DNA of 64,000 nucleotides from Govania unica (GTDB taxonomy: Bacteria; Pseudomonadota; Alphaproteobacteria; Sphingomonadales; Govanellaceae), in the NCBI RefSeq assembly GCF_027920805.1, contig NZ_JANWOI010000001.1:620001-684000 (forward strand). The letters run 5' to 3'. Every line of letters starts with the position of its first letter. Within the stretch, counting starts at the first letter, position 1. The position numbers and the translations under genes are program-made. The notes under the pieces were generated by a model. It saw only the letters and a program-made list of their open reading frames with translations. It had not been told where the DNA came from and searched no databases. Positions 1 to 8,800 of this stretch are shown piece after piece.

Positions 1-1
1 G

Positions 2-2116
2 CTGGTTCTTGAAGAAATGGTCATTTCGGCCCGTAAGGTTGACGAGCGGCTGCAAGATGCTCCGATCACTGTGAACGCCATGAGCCGCGATGCTCTCGAT
101 CGTCAGGGCGTGCGCGATATCAGCCAGCTGAGCAACGTCATTCCCGGTCTGAGCTATGACCAGGACTTCGGCCGTCGTCTCGATCGTCCGGCCATCCGCG
201 GTCAATCCTCAATTCTGGGTGCAGCGAACGCCGCTTCGTTCCTTGATGGCGTGTTCATCCCGGACACCCTGTTCGGCACCGAACTCGCTTTCGCAGAGCG
301 CATCGAAGTGATCAAAGGCCCGCAGTCGGCGCTTTATGGTCGCCAGACGTTCTCGGGCGCGATCAGCTACGTATCGAAAAAGCCGAACATGGACGAGTTC
401 GAGGGCCGCGTTAAGGGCACCCTCGCAACCGACGGCGAAGTCGATATCCTCGGCATGGTTAGCGGCCCGATCGTAAAAGACAAGCTCGCCTTCCAGATTG
501 GTGCGAACTACTACAAGTTCGACGGTCAGTATCGCAACCAGAACAAAAACGATTCGACCTTCGGCCATAAGGTCGGCGACGAAGAGACCAAAGCCATCAG
601 CGTTATTGCTCTGTTCACGCCGACGGACAACCTCGACGTCACGGTTCGCTATTCTTTTGGCAAGAACAATGACGGCCAGGAAGCAACTGCTCTGCAGCGC
701 GCTTCGAACAACAACTGCTTCTGGAGCAACACGCTCAATCGCTATCAGTATTTCTGCGGCACGGTGAGCGGTTCGGAAAAAGACATCAACCTCAATCTTG
801 ATGCGGTCGGCGGTGGCCGTCTTCTTCGCGACACCCATCGCGTAGCTGGCATCATCAACTATACCGCTGGCGATTATACGATCACCTCGACGACCGGTTA
901 CACCAAATCGGACGAAGATCGTAACGCAGACATCGACTATCAGAATGGTGCACTCTCCAACGGCTCCCTGCATATCCGCGATGGCGCTTATGTGGAAAGC
1001 CTGTCGTCCGAACTTCGTGTGGTATCGCCGCGTGACCAGCGCTTCCGTTGGTTGGCCGGTGGTTACTACTATCATGAAGATCGCGACACCGAGCGTTACT
1101 TCTACCCGTCCGCGTTCCCGACCTACAATGATCGTGTCCAGAACAACGGCCGCAATACCATCCGCAACGTCGCCGGCTTTGCCATGGCACAGTACGACTT
1201 CACGGATAACCTGACGGCTGCTGCGGAAATTCGTTATGCGCAGGATAAGCTCGGTCTTGTTGGTGGTAACAACCACTATAACCTGTCGACCACTTACAAA
1301 AGCTGGACCCCGCGCTTCACGCTTGACTATAAAGTCAATTCGGACGTGATGGTTTATGGTGTTGTTGCCCGTGGCAATAAGCCAGGCGGATTCAACTCGG
1401 ACGTACGTCTGATCGGTGATCAGGTTACTTACGAAGAAGAAACCGCATGGAACTATGAACTCGGTTTCAAGAGCGAATTCTTTGACCGCCGCGTGCGGTT
1501 GAACGTTGCCGCTTACTACATCGATTGGTCAGGTCAGCAGCTCACGCAAAATGCGATCTTCCAAAGCGGTCCGGGCACGACTACGTCGATTTCCTATATC
1601 GCCAACGTTGGTTCGCTGCATGTGAAGGGCATCGAAGCCGAAATGCAGGCAGCTGTCACCGATTGGTGGACGCTGCAGCTGAGCGGTTCGATCAACGAGT
1701 CGAAATACGCTAAAGGCTATGACTCTGAAGTGTTCAACCTTACGGGCAATGGTAACCTGAAAGGCAAATACGCTCCGAACACGCCGAAGTATCAGTATGC
1801 CATCGTCAACAACTTCCAGACGGATGTTGGCAACGGCTTCGACGGCTTCCTGAACCTGACCTACTCCTACCGTTCGGGCAAGTATGACCAAGTCGGCAAC
1901 TTCGCATCGACCGGCGGACGTCACAATGTCGATGGTCGCATCGGGATTGAGAATGGCCAGTTCAGCACGGCACTGTTCGTTCGCAACCTGTTCAACAACC
2001 GCGATCCGCTTGGCGTGATCCGTTATGTTGACTTTGCAGCTGCGGGCGCCCGCGGTTATCTGGTTGGTCTGCCAAAGACCCGTCAGTTCGGCGTCACGGT
2101 TGACTACAAGTTCTAG
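2..2116 (+). CDS. TonB-dependent outer-membrane receptor (5' truncated by window edge)
   Basis: The reading frame is already open at base 2, so the signal peptide and true start lie upstream of the window. The first visible residues, LVLEEMVISARK, are a typical TonB-box/plug start. A plug domain follows (RIEVIKGPQSALYGR at about residue 100), then a long beta-barrel ending in a C-terminal aromatic residue (VTVDYKF), as outer-membrane insertion requires. The barrel holds the usual family phrases GNKPGGFNSDVR and ETAWNYELGFKS. The family imports siderophores, vitamins or oligomeric nutrients using TonB energy; the ligand here is unknown. It sits beside a second, oppositely oriented receptor, and a hairpin terminator follows directly. 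Family assignment is secure, substrate is not. Confidence 0.93.
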   Translation: MVLEEMVISARKVDERLQDAPITVNAMSRDALDRQGVRDISQLSNVIPGLSYDQDFGRRLDRPAIRGQSSILGAANAASFLDGVFIPDTLFGTELAFAERIEVIKGPQSALYGRQTFSGAISYVSKKPNMDEFEGRVKGTLATDGEVDILGMVSGPIVKDKLAFQIGANYYKFDGQYRNQNKNDSTFGHKVGDEETKAISVIALFTPTDNLDVTVRYSFGKNNDGQEATALQRASNNNCFWSNTLNRYQYFCGTVSGSEKDINLNLDAVGGGRLLRDTHRVAGIINYTAGDYTITSTTGYTKSDEDRNADIDYQNGALSNGSLHIRDGAYVESLSSELRVVSPRDQRFRWLAGGYYYHEDRDTERYFYPSAFPTYNDRVQNNGRNTIRNVAGFAMAQYDFTDNLTAAAEIRYAQDKLGLVGGNNHYNLSTTYKSWTPRFTLDYKVNSDVMVYGVVARGNKPGGFNSDVRLIGDQVTYEEETAWNYELGFKSEFFDRRVRLNVAAYYIDWSGQQLTQNAIFQSGPGTTTSISYIANVGSLHVKGIEAEMQAAVTDWWTLQLSGSINESKYAKGYDSEVFNLTGNGNLKGKYAPNTPKYQYAIVNNFQTDVGNGFDGFLNLTYSYRSGKYDQVGNFASTGGRHNVDGRIGIENGQFSTALFVRNLFNNRDPLGVIRYVDFAAAGARGYLVGLPKTRQFGVTVDYKF

Positions 2117-2150
2117 TAGCCCGATCGCAGCCCGTCGCTGCGGTTGAGTA

Positions 2151-2191
2151 AAAAGGCGCGCATTCCAGTCGGGATGCGCGCCTTTCCTTTT
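2151..2191 (+). terminator. Rho-independent terminator after the TonB receptor
   Basis: An 11-bp perfect stem (AAGGCGCGCAT, 2153-2163, with ATGCGCGCCTT, 2174-2184) with a 10-nt loop is followed by a T-rich run (TCCTTTT). It lies about 35 bp past the receptor stop. The convergent receptor ends at 2268, so the A-run on the left could also let it act on the other strand. Confidence 0.85.
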
Positions 2192-2267
2192 GTCGGGATC
2201 GCAAGTCGTCTTGAAAAGAAAACTGCCCGCCCCGCTATAGGAGGCGAGCAGTCAAGTCGGGGACTGT

Positions 2268-4832
2268 TTAGAACTTGAAGCTCGACCGCAGACCGAAGGT
2301 GCGCGGATCGGGCAGGGTGGCAAGCACCGCGCTTGAGGAAGACGCAAGCCCGAGGATCTCACGATCTACATCGCCAGTTTTGACGTCGGCGGATTTGACC
2401 GTGCGATCGTCAAAGAGATTGTCCACATAAAGCGTCAGATCCCAGCGATCGGTGCTGATCCCGGTGCGGACATCGCCCATCCAATAGCTGCCAAGGGTGC
2501 GCAGGTTCGATTGATCGACAAAGCGCCTTGACTGATAGATGGCATTGGCTTCGACGAACCAGCTCGCGCCGGACATGAGCTTCTCGGCCGAGGCAGTGTA
2601 ATTCGCGCCCAGCACCAGAGAATGTTTCGGCGTTTTTTCAAGCTTGTTGCCGCTCAGATCCAGTTCGCAAAGCTGTTTGCCGCCAAAGAACACCGGCTTA
2701 CAGGCTGGTGCGGTCAGGACTGTCGATTTGCTGTCCGATCGCACGGTGAAGCTTGTGTATTTGGTATCGAGATAGGTATAGCCGACTGACAGGCGGAACT
2801 CCGGCGTGACCCGCCACATGCCTTCGAACTCCAGACCCTGAATGCGCGCGGCCCCGGCGTTTTCGATGATGGCGACTGGATAGCCCGACGGCGTGCTGGT
2901 GGTCGAGACCACCTGTTTGTTGCTGTAATCCTGATAGAACAGGGCAAAGTTCGTGAGCACCCGTCCGTCGGCCCAGGTGAACTTGCCACCCAGTTCATAG
3001 GACCACATGACTTCGGAATCGAAGGCGAGTTCATCGAAATCGCCATCAAGATCGGTGTCGAACCAGGCCCCGGCAGCAACGGTCGAGGTGCCGCCCGGCT
3101 TCACGCCCTTGGCGGCGGAAATATAGATCAGCTTATTGTCTTCGGGCTTCCATTCCAGAATGAAGCGCGGGGTGAAATAATTGTTCTTGGTGCTGATGGC
3201 GGTCGGGACACCATACATCGCCGCCACCGTCCGGCGATCGCCGAGTACGCTTGAGGGGCCATAGACCGGCGGTGTGAATGCGCTCGTGGCAAAGGGATCG
3301 CCGCAGATAACGCCGAACTTATTGACCGGCAGCCCGCAATTGGTGCCGACCACTACTTCCTTTTCATGGGAATAACGCCCCTCGGCGCTCAGTTTCCATT
3401 GATCGTTGATGGCCCAGGCCAGTGTCCCGTATGCGGACCAGTGATCGGTGTCACGGCTGTTGTTGTCCGGCGTATGGATCAGATTTGCATAAAGACCGGA
3501 TGCTCCCTTGACGCAGGCCGGCACGTTTGTGGCGCAGGTGACAATCACCGTATGGGCTTCACGTTTGGCTTTCTCAGTCCAGAACAGACCGCCGACATTC
3601 ATCTGCACGGGCGAATTCCATTCAGATGCATAGCGCAGTTCCTGGCTGAACTGCTTGGTGCTGTTCTCGGTGTCCTGCACGCTGGTGCGTTGGGCAATAT
3701 CGATCTGCGATCCGATCGGGCCCGACAGAATGGCGTCCTGATCATAATCCTGACGGTTTCTGCTATGGGCAGTGGTGGCGCTGGTCCAGGAACTGATGGT
3801 GCCCGATCCTACGGTCCAGTTGGCGATCAAACTGCCACGGAGGACATCCCGATCAAAGCCGCGGAACAGCCCGCCGGTCAAAGGGTCGGGGCTATGCAGC
3901 GGACGACCGAGATCCCTGCCGTTTGGAACCATGCCGGTGAAAATGGCGAAAGGGGAGGCGCTGACCACGCGGCCTGCCACAGCCTGAGCGAAGGCTGGAT
4001 TGTTCGCGGGCTGGATCAGACCGCTGTTGCTGCGCACCAGATATTGCGCCTCGGGTGAGGCTTTGTCCTCGAAATATTCAAGCCGGGCCTTGACGCTCAG
4101 GCTGTCGTTCGGGGTGAACAGCAATGTGCCGGAGGTGCCGAACCCTTCGCCTTTGCCGAGGCGGCTCAAGGTCGCCTGATCGCGGTAAAATCCGTTGCGG
4201 GTCCAGTAGGCGGCGCTGACGCGACCGCTTAGTTTGCCCTCGACGAGCGGGCCGCTTACGCCGCCGTTTACATCGTATCTGCCATGACTGCCGATCCCGA
4301 GATGGAGGTCGCCCGAAAGTTCGTCGCTCGGGTCTTTGGTCACATACTGGATCGCACCAGCAAAGGCGCTGCGTCCGTAATCGACGCTGTGCGGCCCGCG
4401 CACGATTTCGATGCGCTGAATATCAAGCAGTTTGGTCGACAGCAGAATACCGCCGCCCGGCGATGCGATGGCCTCGCTTGAGACATCGATGCCATCGACG
4501 AGAATGGCGGCGCTGGCGCGGCCACGGGTGGGTGCGAGACCACGAATGGTGATGTTGCCGCCATCCGGGGTGGAGGCCTTGTCGAAAATGATCGAGGGCG
4601 AGTATTTCGACACGTCGCCCACGTCTCGGATGGCCATGCGTTCGATCTGGGTTTCGCTGAACGCCTGGATGCTGACCGGGATATCCTGCAGCAGCTCGAC
4701 TTTCTTGCGCGCGGTCACGATGACTTCATCGAAATTTTCGGACATGCCCTCATGGCTTTGGGCATAGGCGCCCGTGGCCATGAGCGCATAAAGCGAGACG
4801 GAAACGGCAAGTGTATGGCGGTTGGTTCTCAT
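2268..4832 (-). CDS. TonB-dependent outer-membrane receptor
   Basis: 854 residues if started at 4832, where GGGAG lies 7 nt upstream of the ATG; the frame stays open further upstream, but that part overlaps the neighbouring gene and is not coding-like. Residues 1-25 form a signal peptide (MRTNRHTLAV... ending AYAQ). The TonB box region is FDEVIVTARKK. The plug has RIEIVRGPHSVDYGRSAFAG, and the barrel ends in SSFKF. Several extracellular loops carry paired Cys (for example VTCATNVPACVKG). The gene lies 26 bp downstream of an integral membrane protein on the same strand, so the two are probably co-transcribed. The ligand cannot be read from the sequence. Confidence 0.93.
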   Translation of the reverse strand: MRTNRHTLAVSVSLYALMATGAYAQSHEGMSENFDEVIVTARKKVELLQDIPVSIQAFSETQIERMAIRDVGDVSKYSPSIIFDKASTPDGGNITIRGLAPTRGRASAAILVDGIDVSSEAIASPGGGILLSTKLLDIQRIEIVRGPHSVDYGRSAFAGAIQYVTKDPSDELSGDLHLGIGSHGRYDVNGGVSGPLVEGKLSGRVSAAYWTRNGFYRDQATLSRLGKGEGFGTSGTLLFTPNDSLSVKARLEYFEDKASPEAQYLVRSNSGLIQPANNPAFAQAVAGRVVSASPFAIFTGMVPNGRDLGRPLHSPDPLTGGLFRGFDRDVLRGSLIANWTVGSGTISSWTSATTAHSRNRQDYDQDAILSGPIGSQIDIAQRTSVQDTENSTKQFSQELRYASEWNSPVQMNVGGLFWTEKAKREAHTVIVTCATNVPACVKGASGLYANLIHTPDNNSRDTDHWSAYGTLAWAINDQWKLSAEGRYSHEKEVVVGTNCGLPVNKFGVICGDPFATSAFTPPVYGPSSVLGDRRTVAAMYGVPTAISTKNNYFTPRFILEWKPEDNKLIYISAAKGVKPGGTSTVAAGAWFDTDLDGDFDELAFDSEVMWSYELGGKFTWADGRVLTNFALFYQDYSNKQVVSTTSTPSGYPVAIIENAGAARIQGLEFEGMWRVTPEFRLSVGYTYLDTKYTSFTVRSDSKSTVLTAPACKPVFFGGKQLCELDLSGNKLEKTPKHSLVLGANYTASAEKLMSGASWFVEANAIYQSRRFVDQSNLRTLGSYWMGDVRTGISTDRWDLTLYVDNLFDDRTVKSADVKTGDVDREILGLASSSSAVLATLPDPRTFGLRSSFKF

Positions 4833-4858
4833 TATTTTACTCCCTGAGATGATTATTG

Positions 4859-5767
4859 TTACTGAGTGATGTCGCTGTCCGGCGTGGCTCGCGGAGGCTT
4901 GGACTGTTTGCGTTGCGGCAGGAATGCCGTCACGCCGATGAGGCCGAGGAAAATCAGGAACACGCCCCACATCTCGACCGAATATTCGAGCGGGCGAATC
5001 CACACATCCTGGTAAAAGCCGTATTTCGGCAGGAATTCGCCAAAGGGAATCCAGAAGATGGCCTTGGTCGGAATGGCATAGCGAATACCGGCCATGACGC
5101 GATTGAATTTGGCCAGACGCCACATGAGATAGAGCGACCAGACGGCGAAAAAGGCGACCAGCGCATAAGTGACCGGGTGATGAAAGCCAAGAAAACGGCC
5201 GTCGCCCATGAACAGTGACACCGAGTAACAGAACCAGGTGACAAACAGCGTTTCAAGAAAAGTGATGCGGCAGAAATTGCGGCCTTCACCGGAACTTGGC
5301 TTGCCGAGATTGAGGCGGAGCTTGCGCTGCAACCAGCGGAAGGCGTTGCATTTGGTGTCCTTGTTGAGCACGAAGAACAACAGCGCGGCCACGCAGATGC
5401 CGGTCGATCCCTGAATATATAAAAGACCGGCCGAGCGTTTCTGGCCTTCGACAATTTCGACCGGCGACATGCCGAGATCGAACTGGTTGTAAAAGAAACC
5501 GTATGACGCCCAGCCGAGCCAGATCAAAAGCCCGGCAGCAAAACCCGTGAGCGTGCCGCGCACTTCGTTGTCGTTGCGGGTGCCATAAATCAAAATGATC
5601 ATGCCCAACAGGCCGATGGCGATATGGACATATCCGCTATAGCCGTGCGGCAACGATTCTTTGACCAGAATGCTGATGCTATGGGCAACCGGGTTGGCCA
5701 GAAGAACGGCGATAAAAGCAAAAAGCCCGATAAAAGGGGGGCGGTAGAGGCGTTGAAACGCTGACAT
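4859..5767 (-). CDS. Multi-spanning inner-membrane protein of unknown function
   Basis: 302 residues with about seven hydrophobic helices: roughly residues 10-30, 45-62, 72-90, 120-137, 170-190, 198-218 and 270-290. A charged cytoplasmic loop (KDTKCNAFRWLQRKLRLNL) lies in the middle and the C-terminus is polar. I do not recognise the family. It immediately precedes a TonB-dependent receptor on the same strand with only 26 bp between them, which suggests a shared transcript and perhaps a role in uptake or periplasmic electron supply for the same ligand. That link is inference from position only. Confidence 0.75.
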   Translation of the reverse strand: MSAFQRLYRPPFIGLFAFIAVLLANPVAHSISILVKESLPHGYSGYVHIAIGLLGMIILIYGTRNDNEVRGTLTGFAAGLLIWLGWASYGFFYNQFDLGMSPVEIVEGQKRSAGLLYIQGSTGICVAALLFFVLNKDTKCNAFRWLQRKLRLNLGKPSSGEGRNFCRITFLETLFVTWFCYSVSLFMGDGRFLGFHHPVTYALVAFFAVWSLYLMWRLAKFNRVMAGIRYAIPTKAIFWIPFGEFLPKYGFYQDVWIRPLEYSVEMWGVFLIFLGLIGVTAFLPQRKQSKPPRATPDSDITQ

Positions 5768-6177
5768 GATGGACTCCCATTTGGGTTCACATGCGCCACA
5801 GCTCCCTGACGGCGACGCATGCCTGTTCGATTGCCGAACAGATCAGGACACGGGGCCTCGCGTGCGACAGGCCGGGTCCTGGGTGTGATCAGATAGACGA
5901 TATGCGGCGAACAGGTATTGATCACACCAGATCGCTGATATCTCTATGGATTTTTGAAAGATGAAGGCCGCGCTCGGTTCCAAAAATCAGACATGCCGAA
6001 TCCATCACCCGCAACGTGATCTCAATCGCGTGGGGGAACCGTGGATTCGTCAGTCTGTCTGGAAGCCTGAACCCAGGAGCGATGCGTTAGCATACCCCCG
6101 TCTACTCGCGGCGGAGTACAAGGTCGGGAAACCCACTCAGCATGACGTACTGACGATGGTACATCAGCATATTATAG
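5768..6177. other. Gene-poor intergenic stretch
   Basis: About 410 bp between the leader of the membrane-protein/receptor pair and the end of the deacetylase operon. Short frames exist on both strands but lack ribosome-binding sites and recognisable composition. It presumably holds the promoter of the leftward membrane protein/receptor operon. No recognisable RNA gene was seen. Confidence 0.5.
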
Positions 6178-6224
6178 TTGTCACGCCCCGCAACAGAAGA
6201 ATATGCCGTAGCGGGGCGTGACAA
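6178..6224. repeat. Perfect 14-bp inverted repeat, possible terminator
   Basis: TTGTCACGCCCCGC (6178-6191) and its exact complement (6211-6224) flank a 19-nt loop. It starts 13 bp past the stop of the leftward deacetylase operon, where a terminator is expected, but no T-run follows on that strand. It could be a Rho-assisted stem, a processing/stability hairpin or a dispersed palindromic repeat. Confidence 0.6.
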
Positions 6225-6237
6225 TAGATCCAGATGT

Positions 6238-7161
6238 TTAGGCCTGAGCCGTCCAAGCGGAGACGATCTCGCCGGCGGTGGCCGACCAGGTCGCAGGCTG
6301 GCTCGCAAGCCAACCAAGTGTTTCGTCCAGTGCGGCGATGCGATAGGGCAGGCCCATGATATAGGGCGTGAGGGTGATCGGCAGCACGCGACCGCCGAAC
6401 CGCTCGGCTTCGCCCGCAAGGCAGCTGTGGGCGTCTTTCATCTGCTCGGCCCAGTCGCTTTCGCTGTTCTGGCAGACGGTGATGATCTGCCGGTCGGCCA
6501 GTTCATGATTGAGCGGCAGATTGATGATCTCACCCGCCTCGGTAGTCATGACATAAGGCAGATCGTCATTCGGCCAGTCGCACATGTAACGCACCCCGGC
6601 TTCGGTCAAAAGCCGCGGCGTGTTGAAGGACTGCGAGCGGGCGATGGAATGCCAGCCGGTCGGCCGGGTGCCCGTGGCCCGTTCCAGACGGTCGAGCGTG
6701 TCGCGGATCAGCGCCCGTTCCTCGGCCTCATCCTGACCGCCGAACTGGATGCCGTTCATGTCGGTCGAATGAGCAATGATCTCATGCCCCGCCGCCTGTA
6801 CGTCGCGCACCAGTTCCGGATAACGTTCAGCAATGGCCGCGTTCATGGTGATCGAAGCTTTGAGCCCATGTTTGGCAAAGAGATCGAGAAAGCGGTAAAA
6901 GCCGACGCGGGTGCCATATTCGCGGCTCGAATAATGCCGCAAGTCAGGATAGGGCGTCTGCATATGCCCCGGGGCCTTGAACGGCTTGTCCTTGACCTCA
7001 AGCGGGAAATACTCAAGCGGCACCGACAGCAGCAGCGCGACCGATTTGCCCTCCGGCCAGAGCACCGGCTTGCGCTCCCGGATATTGGTCCAGGGGTAAA
7101 GGTCATGATCCATGCCATGACGGCGTTTCGGATATTCGAGATAAGACGCGTCAAGGCTCAT
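6238..7161 (-). CDS. Polysaccharide deacetylase-fold hydrolase (PuuE-like), copy B
   Basis: 307 residues starting at MSLDASYLEYPKR; the start is fixed by a 4-bp ATGA overlap with the upstream gene. The NodB-type fold is visible in GHEIIAHSTDMNGIQFGG (about residue 130) and in GWHSIARSQSFNTPRLL followed by GVRYMCDWPNDD, the pattern of PuuE-type allantoinases and related amide hydrolases rather than true chitin deacetylases. Canonical metal-binding signatures are incomplete, as is usual in that subgroup. Last gene of an operon: HMG-CoA-lyase-like, cysteine hydrolase, deacetylase A, deacetylase B. The context suggests opening of a cyclic or linear amide, not sugar deacetylation. The specific substrate is unknown. 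Confidence 0.82.
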   Translation of the reverse strand: MSLDASYLEYPKRRHGMDHDLYPWTNIRERKPVLWPEGKSVALLLSVPLEYFPLEVKDKPFKAPGHMQTPYPDLRHYSSREYGTRVGFYRFLDLFAKHGLKASITMNAAIAERYPELVRDVQAAGHEIIAHSTDMNGIQFGGQDEAEERALIRDTLDRLERATGTRPTGWHSIARSQSFNTPRLLTEAGVRYMCDWPNDDLPYVMTTEAGEIINLPLNHELADRQIITVCQNSESDWAEQMKDAHSCLAGEAERFGGRVLPITLTPYIMGLPYRIAALDETLGWLASQPATWSATAGEIVSAWTAQA

Positions 7162-8075
7162 GCTGCATCTCCCGCGCGGCGCGCCGTGTCGGCGGCCACG
7201 GCGTCGTAATGGTTCGCATAAAAATGGTCGGCGATGTCGCGGGCGGTGGTGATCCAGACGTCCGGCTGCTGCGCCACATAATCCAGGAACTCGGCAAACG
7301 GGCCGATGCGATGCGGCTGACCGATCAGATAGGCATGCAACGGCACGCACATGACGGTGCCGGATGTCTCACCCTCGGCCAGCAACTGGTCGAACTGGCG
7401 CTTCAGACAATCGGCATATTGGCGCGGCGACATATTATAGACGAAAAAGCCGTAGTGATCGTTCACTTCAAGGCTATAGGGCATGGAAATCAGGCGGCCC
7501 TTTTTCACATGCACCGGCTGCGGCTGATCGTCCTGAAACAGATCGCAGGTATAATCGATGCCATATTCCGCGAGCAGGTCCATGGTGCGTTCGGTATGGG
7601 TCAGCGCCGGAGCGAGCCAGCCGCGAATGGTCTGCCCGGTGGCGTCACGCACGGTTTTGATCGAGTCTTCGATGATGGCGCGTTCCTGCGCTTCATCCAT
7701 GCCATAGCTGTAGCGGGTGTTATAGATCCCGTGGGAGAAAAACTCCCAGTCGCGGGCGTTGGCGGCTTCGATGATTTCCGGGTGATGCTGACACATGGCC
7801 ACCGACAGCGACACCGATCCGCGCATGCCGTGCTTGTCCATGGCCTCCATCAGGCGCCAGTGCCCGACACGGTTGCCGTAATCGCGATGACCATAGCCCA
7901 CCACATCCGGATGCGGCTTGGCCCAGGACTTGCGCATGGGATTGGCCGGGGGATCAAGTTCATAGAACTCGATATTCGGGGCAATCCAGAAGGCGAGCTT
8001 TTTGCCGCCGGGCCAGGTGATTTTCGGGCGGTCGCGATAGGGCCAGAAATCATACAGTTCAGGATCGGCTTTCAT
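7158..8075 (-). CDS. Polysaccharide deacetylase-fold hydrolase (PuuE-like), copy A
   Basis: 305 residues from MKADPELYDFWPYRD. The start lies one base from the stop of the upstream hydrolase. It has the same overall pattern as its neighbour: LAFWIAPNIEFYELDPP near residue 30, WEFFSHGIYNTRYSYG near 130, GWLAPALTHTERTMDLL then GIDYTCDLFQDDQPQP, and a late VPLHAYLIGQPHRIGP matched by LTPYIMGLPYRIAA in copy B. The two tandem genes are divergent paralogs and could form a heteromer or act on successive amides. Proteins of this type are often annotated as putative urate-catabolism or allantoinase-like enzymes; an allantoin substrate is not shown here. Confidence 0.82.
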   Translation of the reverse strand: MKADPELYDFWPYRDRPKITWPGGKKLAFWIAPNIEFYELDPPANPMRKSWAKPHPDVVGYGHRDYGNRVGHWRLMEAMDKHGMRGSVSLSVAMCQHHPEIIEAANARDWEFFSHGIYNTRYSYGMDEAQERAIIEDSIKTVRDATGQTIRGWLAPALTHTERTMDLLAEYGIDYTCDLFQDDQPQPVHVKKGRLISMPYSLEVNDHYGFFVYNMSPRQYADCLKRQFDQLLAEGETSGTVMCVPLHAYLIGQPHRIGPFAEFLDYVAQQPDVWITTARDIADHFYANHYDAVAADTARRAGDAA

Positions 8076-8076
8076 A

Positions 8077-8778
8077 TCATTTCCCGCTGTTGGCTTTGAA
8101 CCAGTCGATGACGGTCTGCACCGGCTCGACATCCGCGTATTTGAGCTGCAGATCGGTCAGATTGGCGAAATGATAGCTCTCATGCTTGTCGGCGACGCAT
8201 TCGATCGGAACAATGGTGCGATAACCGCGCGACAGCGAATCCACCGCCGCAGCGCGAATGCAGCCCGAGGTGGAGCCGCCGGTCAGGATCACGGTGTCCA
8301 CCTTATGCCAGACGAGATAGCTCTGAAGCGGGGTCTCGAAAAACGGGGAGGGCATGCGTTTGGTATAGACCGCATCGCGCACATGATCGATCTCGCAACG
8401 CTCGTCGAATTCATAACGGCGTGAGCCGATCTTGATGTTCTGCAGGCTGTCGGGTGTGTTGGTGCGGGTGCCCCAGATGCCAGCGTCCGAACCGTCTTCC
8501 ATATACCCGACGCGGGTCCAGACCACCGGCATGCCAGCATCGCGGGCGAGGTTCGAGATGGTGTTCACATATTCGATCTGGCGCGGATCGGTTTCATAAG
8601 CCGTCTTGAATTCATCGAGACGCGTATAGGCGTTCTGGATGTCGATATTGACGACGGCGGCCTTGCTGCCGAAACCAAATTTATTACGGGCCGGGTTCGA
8701 CATGACTTCTTCGAACAACTGGCGGGCGGTTTTGCCGTCGCTCAGCATGTAGGTGCCGATGATGGGGGTTTCGCTCAT
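8077..8778 (-). CDS. Isochorismatase-family cysteine hydrolase (carbamoylsarcosine amidase-like)
   Basis: 233 residues. The expected catalytic triad is visible: Asp46 in VVNIDIQNAY, Lys140 in VYTKRMPSPFF and Cys173 in GGSTSGCIRAAAVDSLSRGY. The GCIRAAAVDSLSRG pattern is that of N-carbamoylsarcosine amidohydrolase and related C-N hydrolases such as RutB and nicotinamidase-like enzymes. The likely reaction is hydrolysis of an N-carbamoyl or amide group in the cytoplasm, releasing ammonia. It is second in a four-gene leftward operon, just before two PuuE-like hydrolases, so the three may act in sequence on a cyclic ureide or amide. Exact substrate unknown. Confidence 0.88.
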   Translation of the reverse strand: MSETPIIGTYMLSDGKTARQLFEEVMSNPARNKFGFGSKAAVVNIDIQNAYTRLDEFKTAYETDPRQIEYVNTISNLARDAGMPVVWTRVGYMEDGSDAGIWGTRTNTPDSLQNIKIGSRRYEFDERCEIDHVRDAVYTKRMPSPFFETPLQSYLVWHKVDTVILTGGSTSGCIRAAAVDSLSRGYRTIVPIECVADKHESYHFANLTDLQLKYADVEPVQTVIDWFKANSGK

Positions 8779-8800
8779 GATATTAAGTCCTCAGGTCAGT

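Noticed and set aside
4833-5123. N-terminal extension of the 2268-4832 receptor
   Set aside because: The frame is open, but it overlaps the membrane-protein gene, lacks a ribosome site, and the ATG at 4832 is followed by a clear signal peptide.
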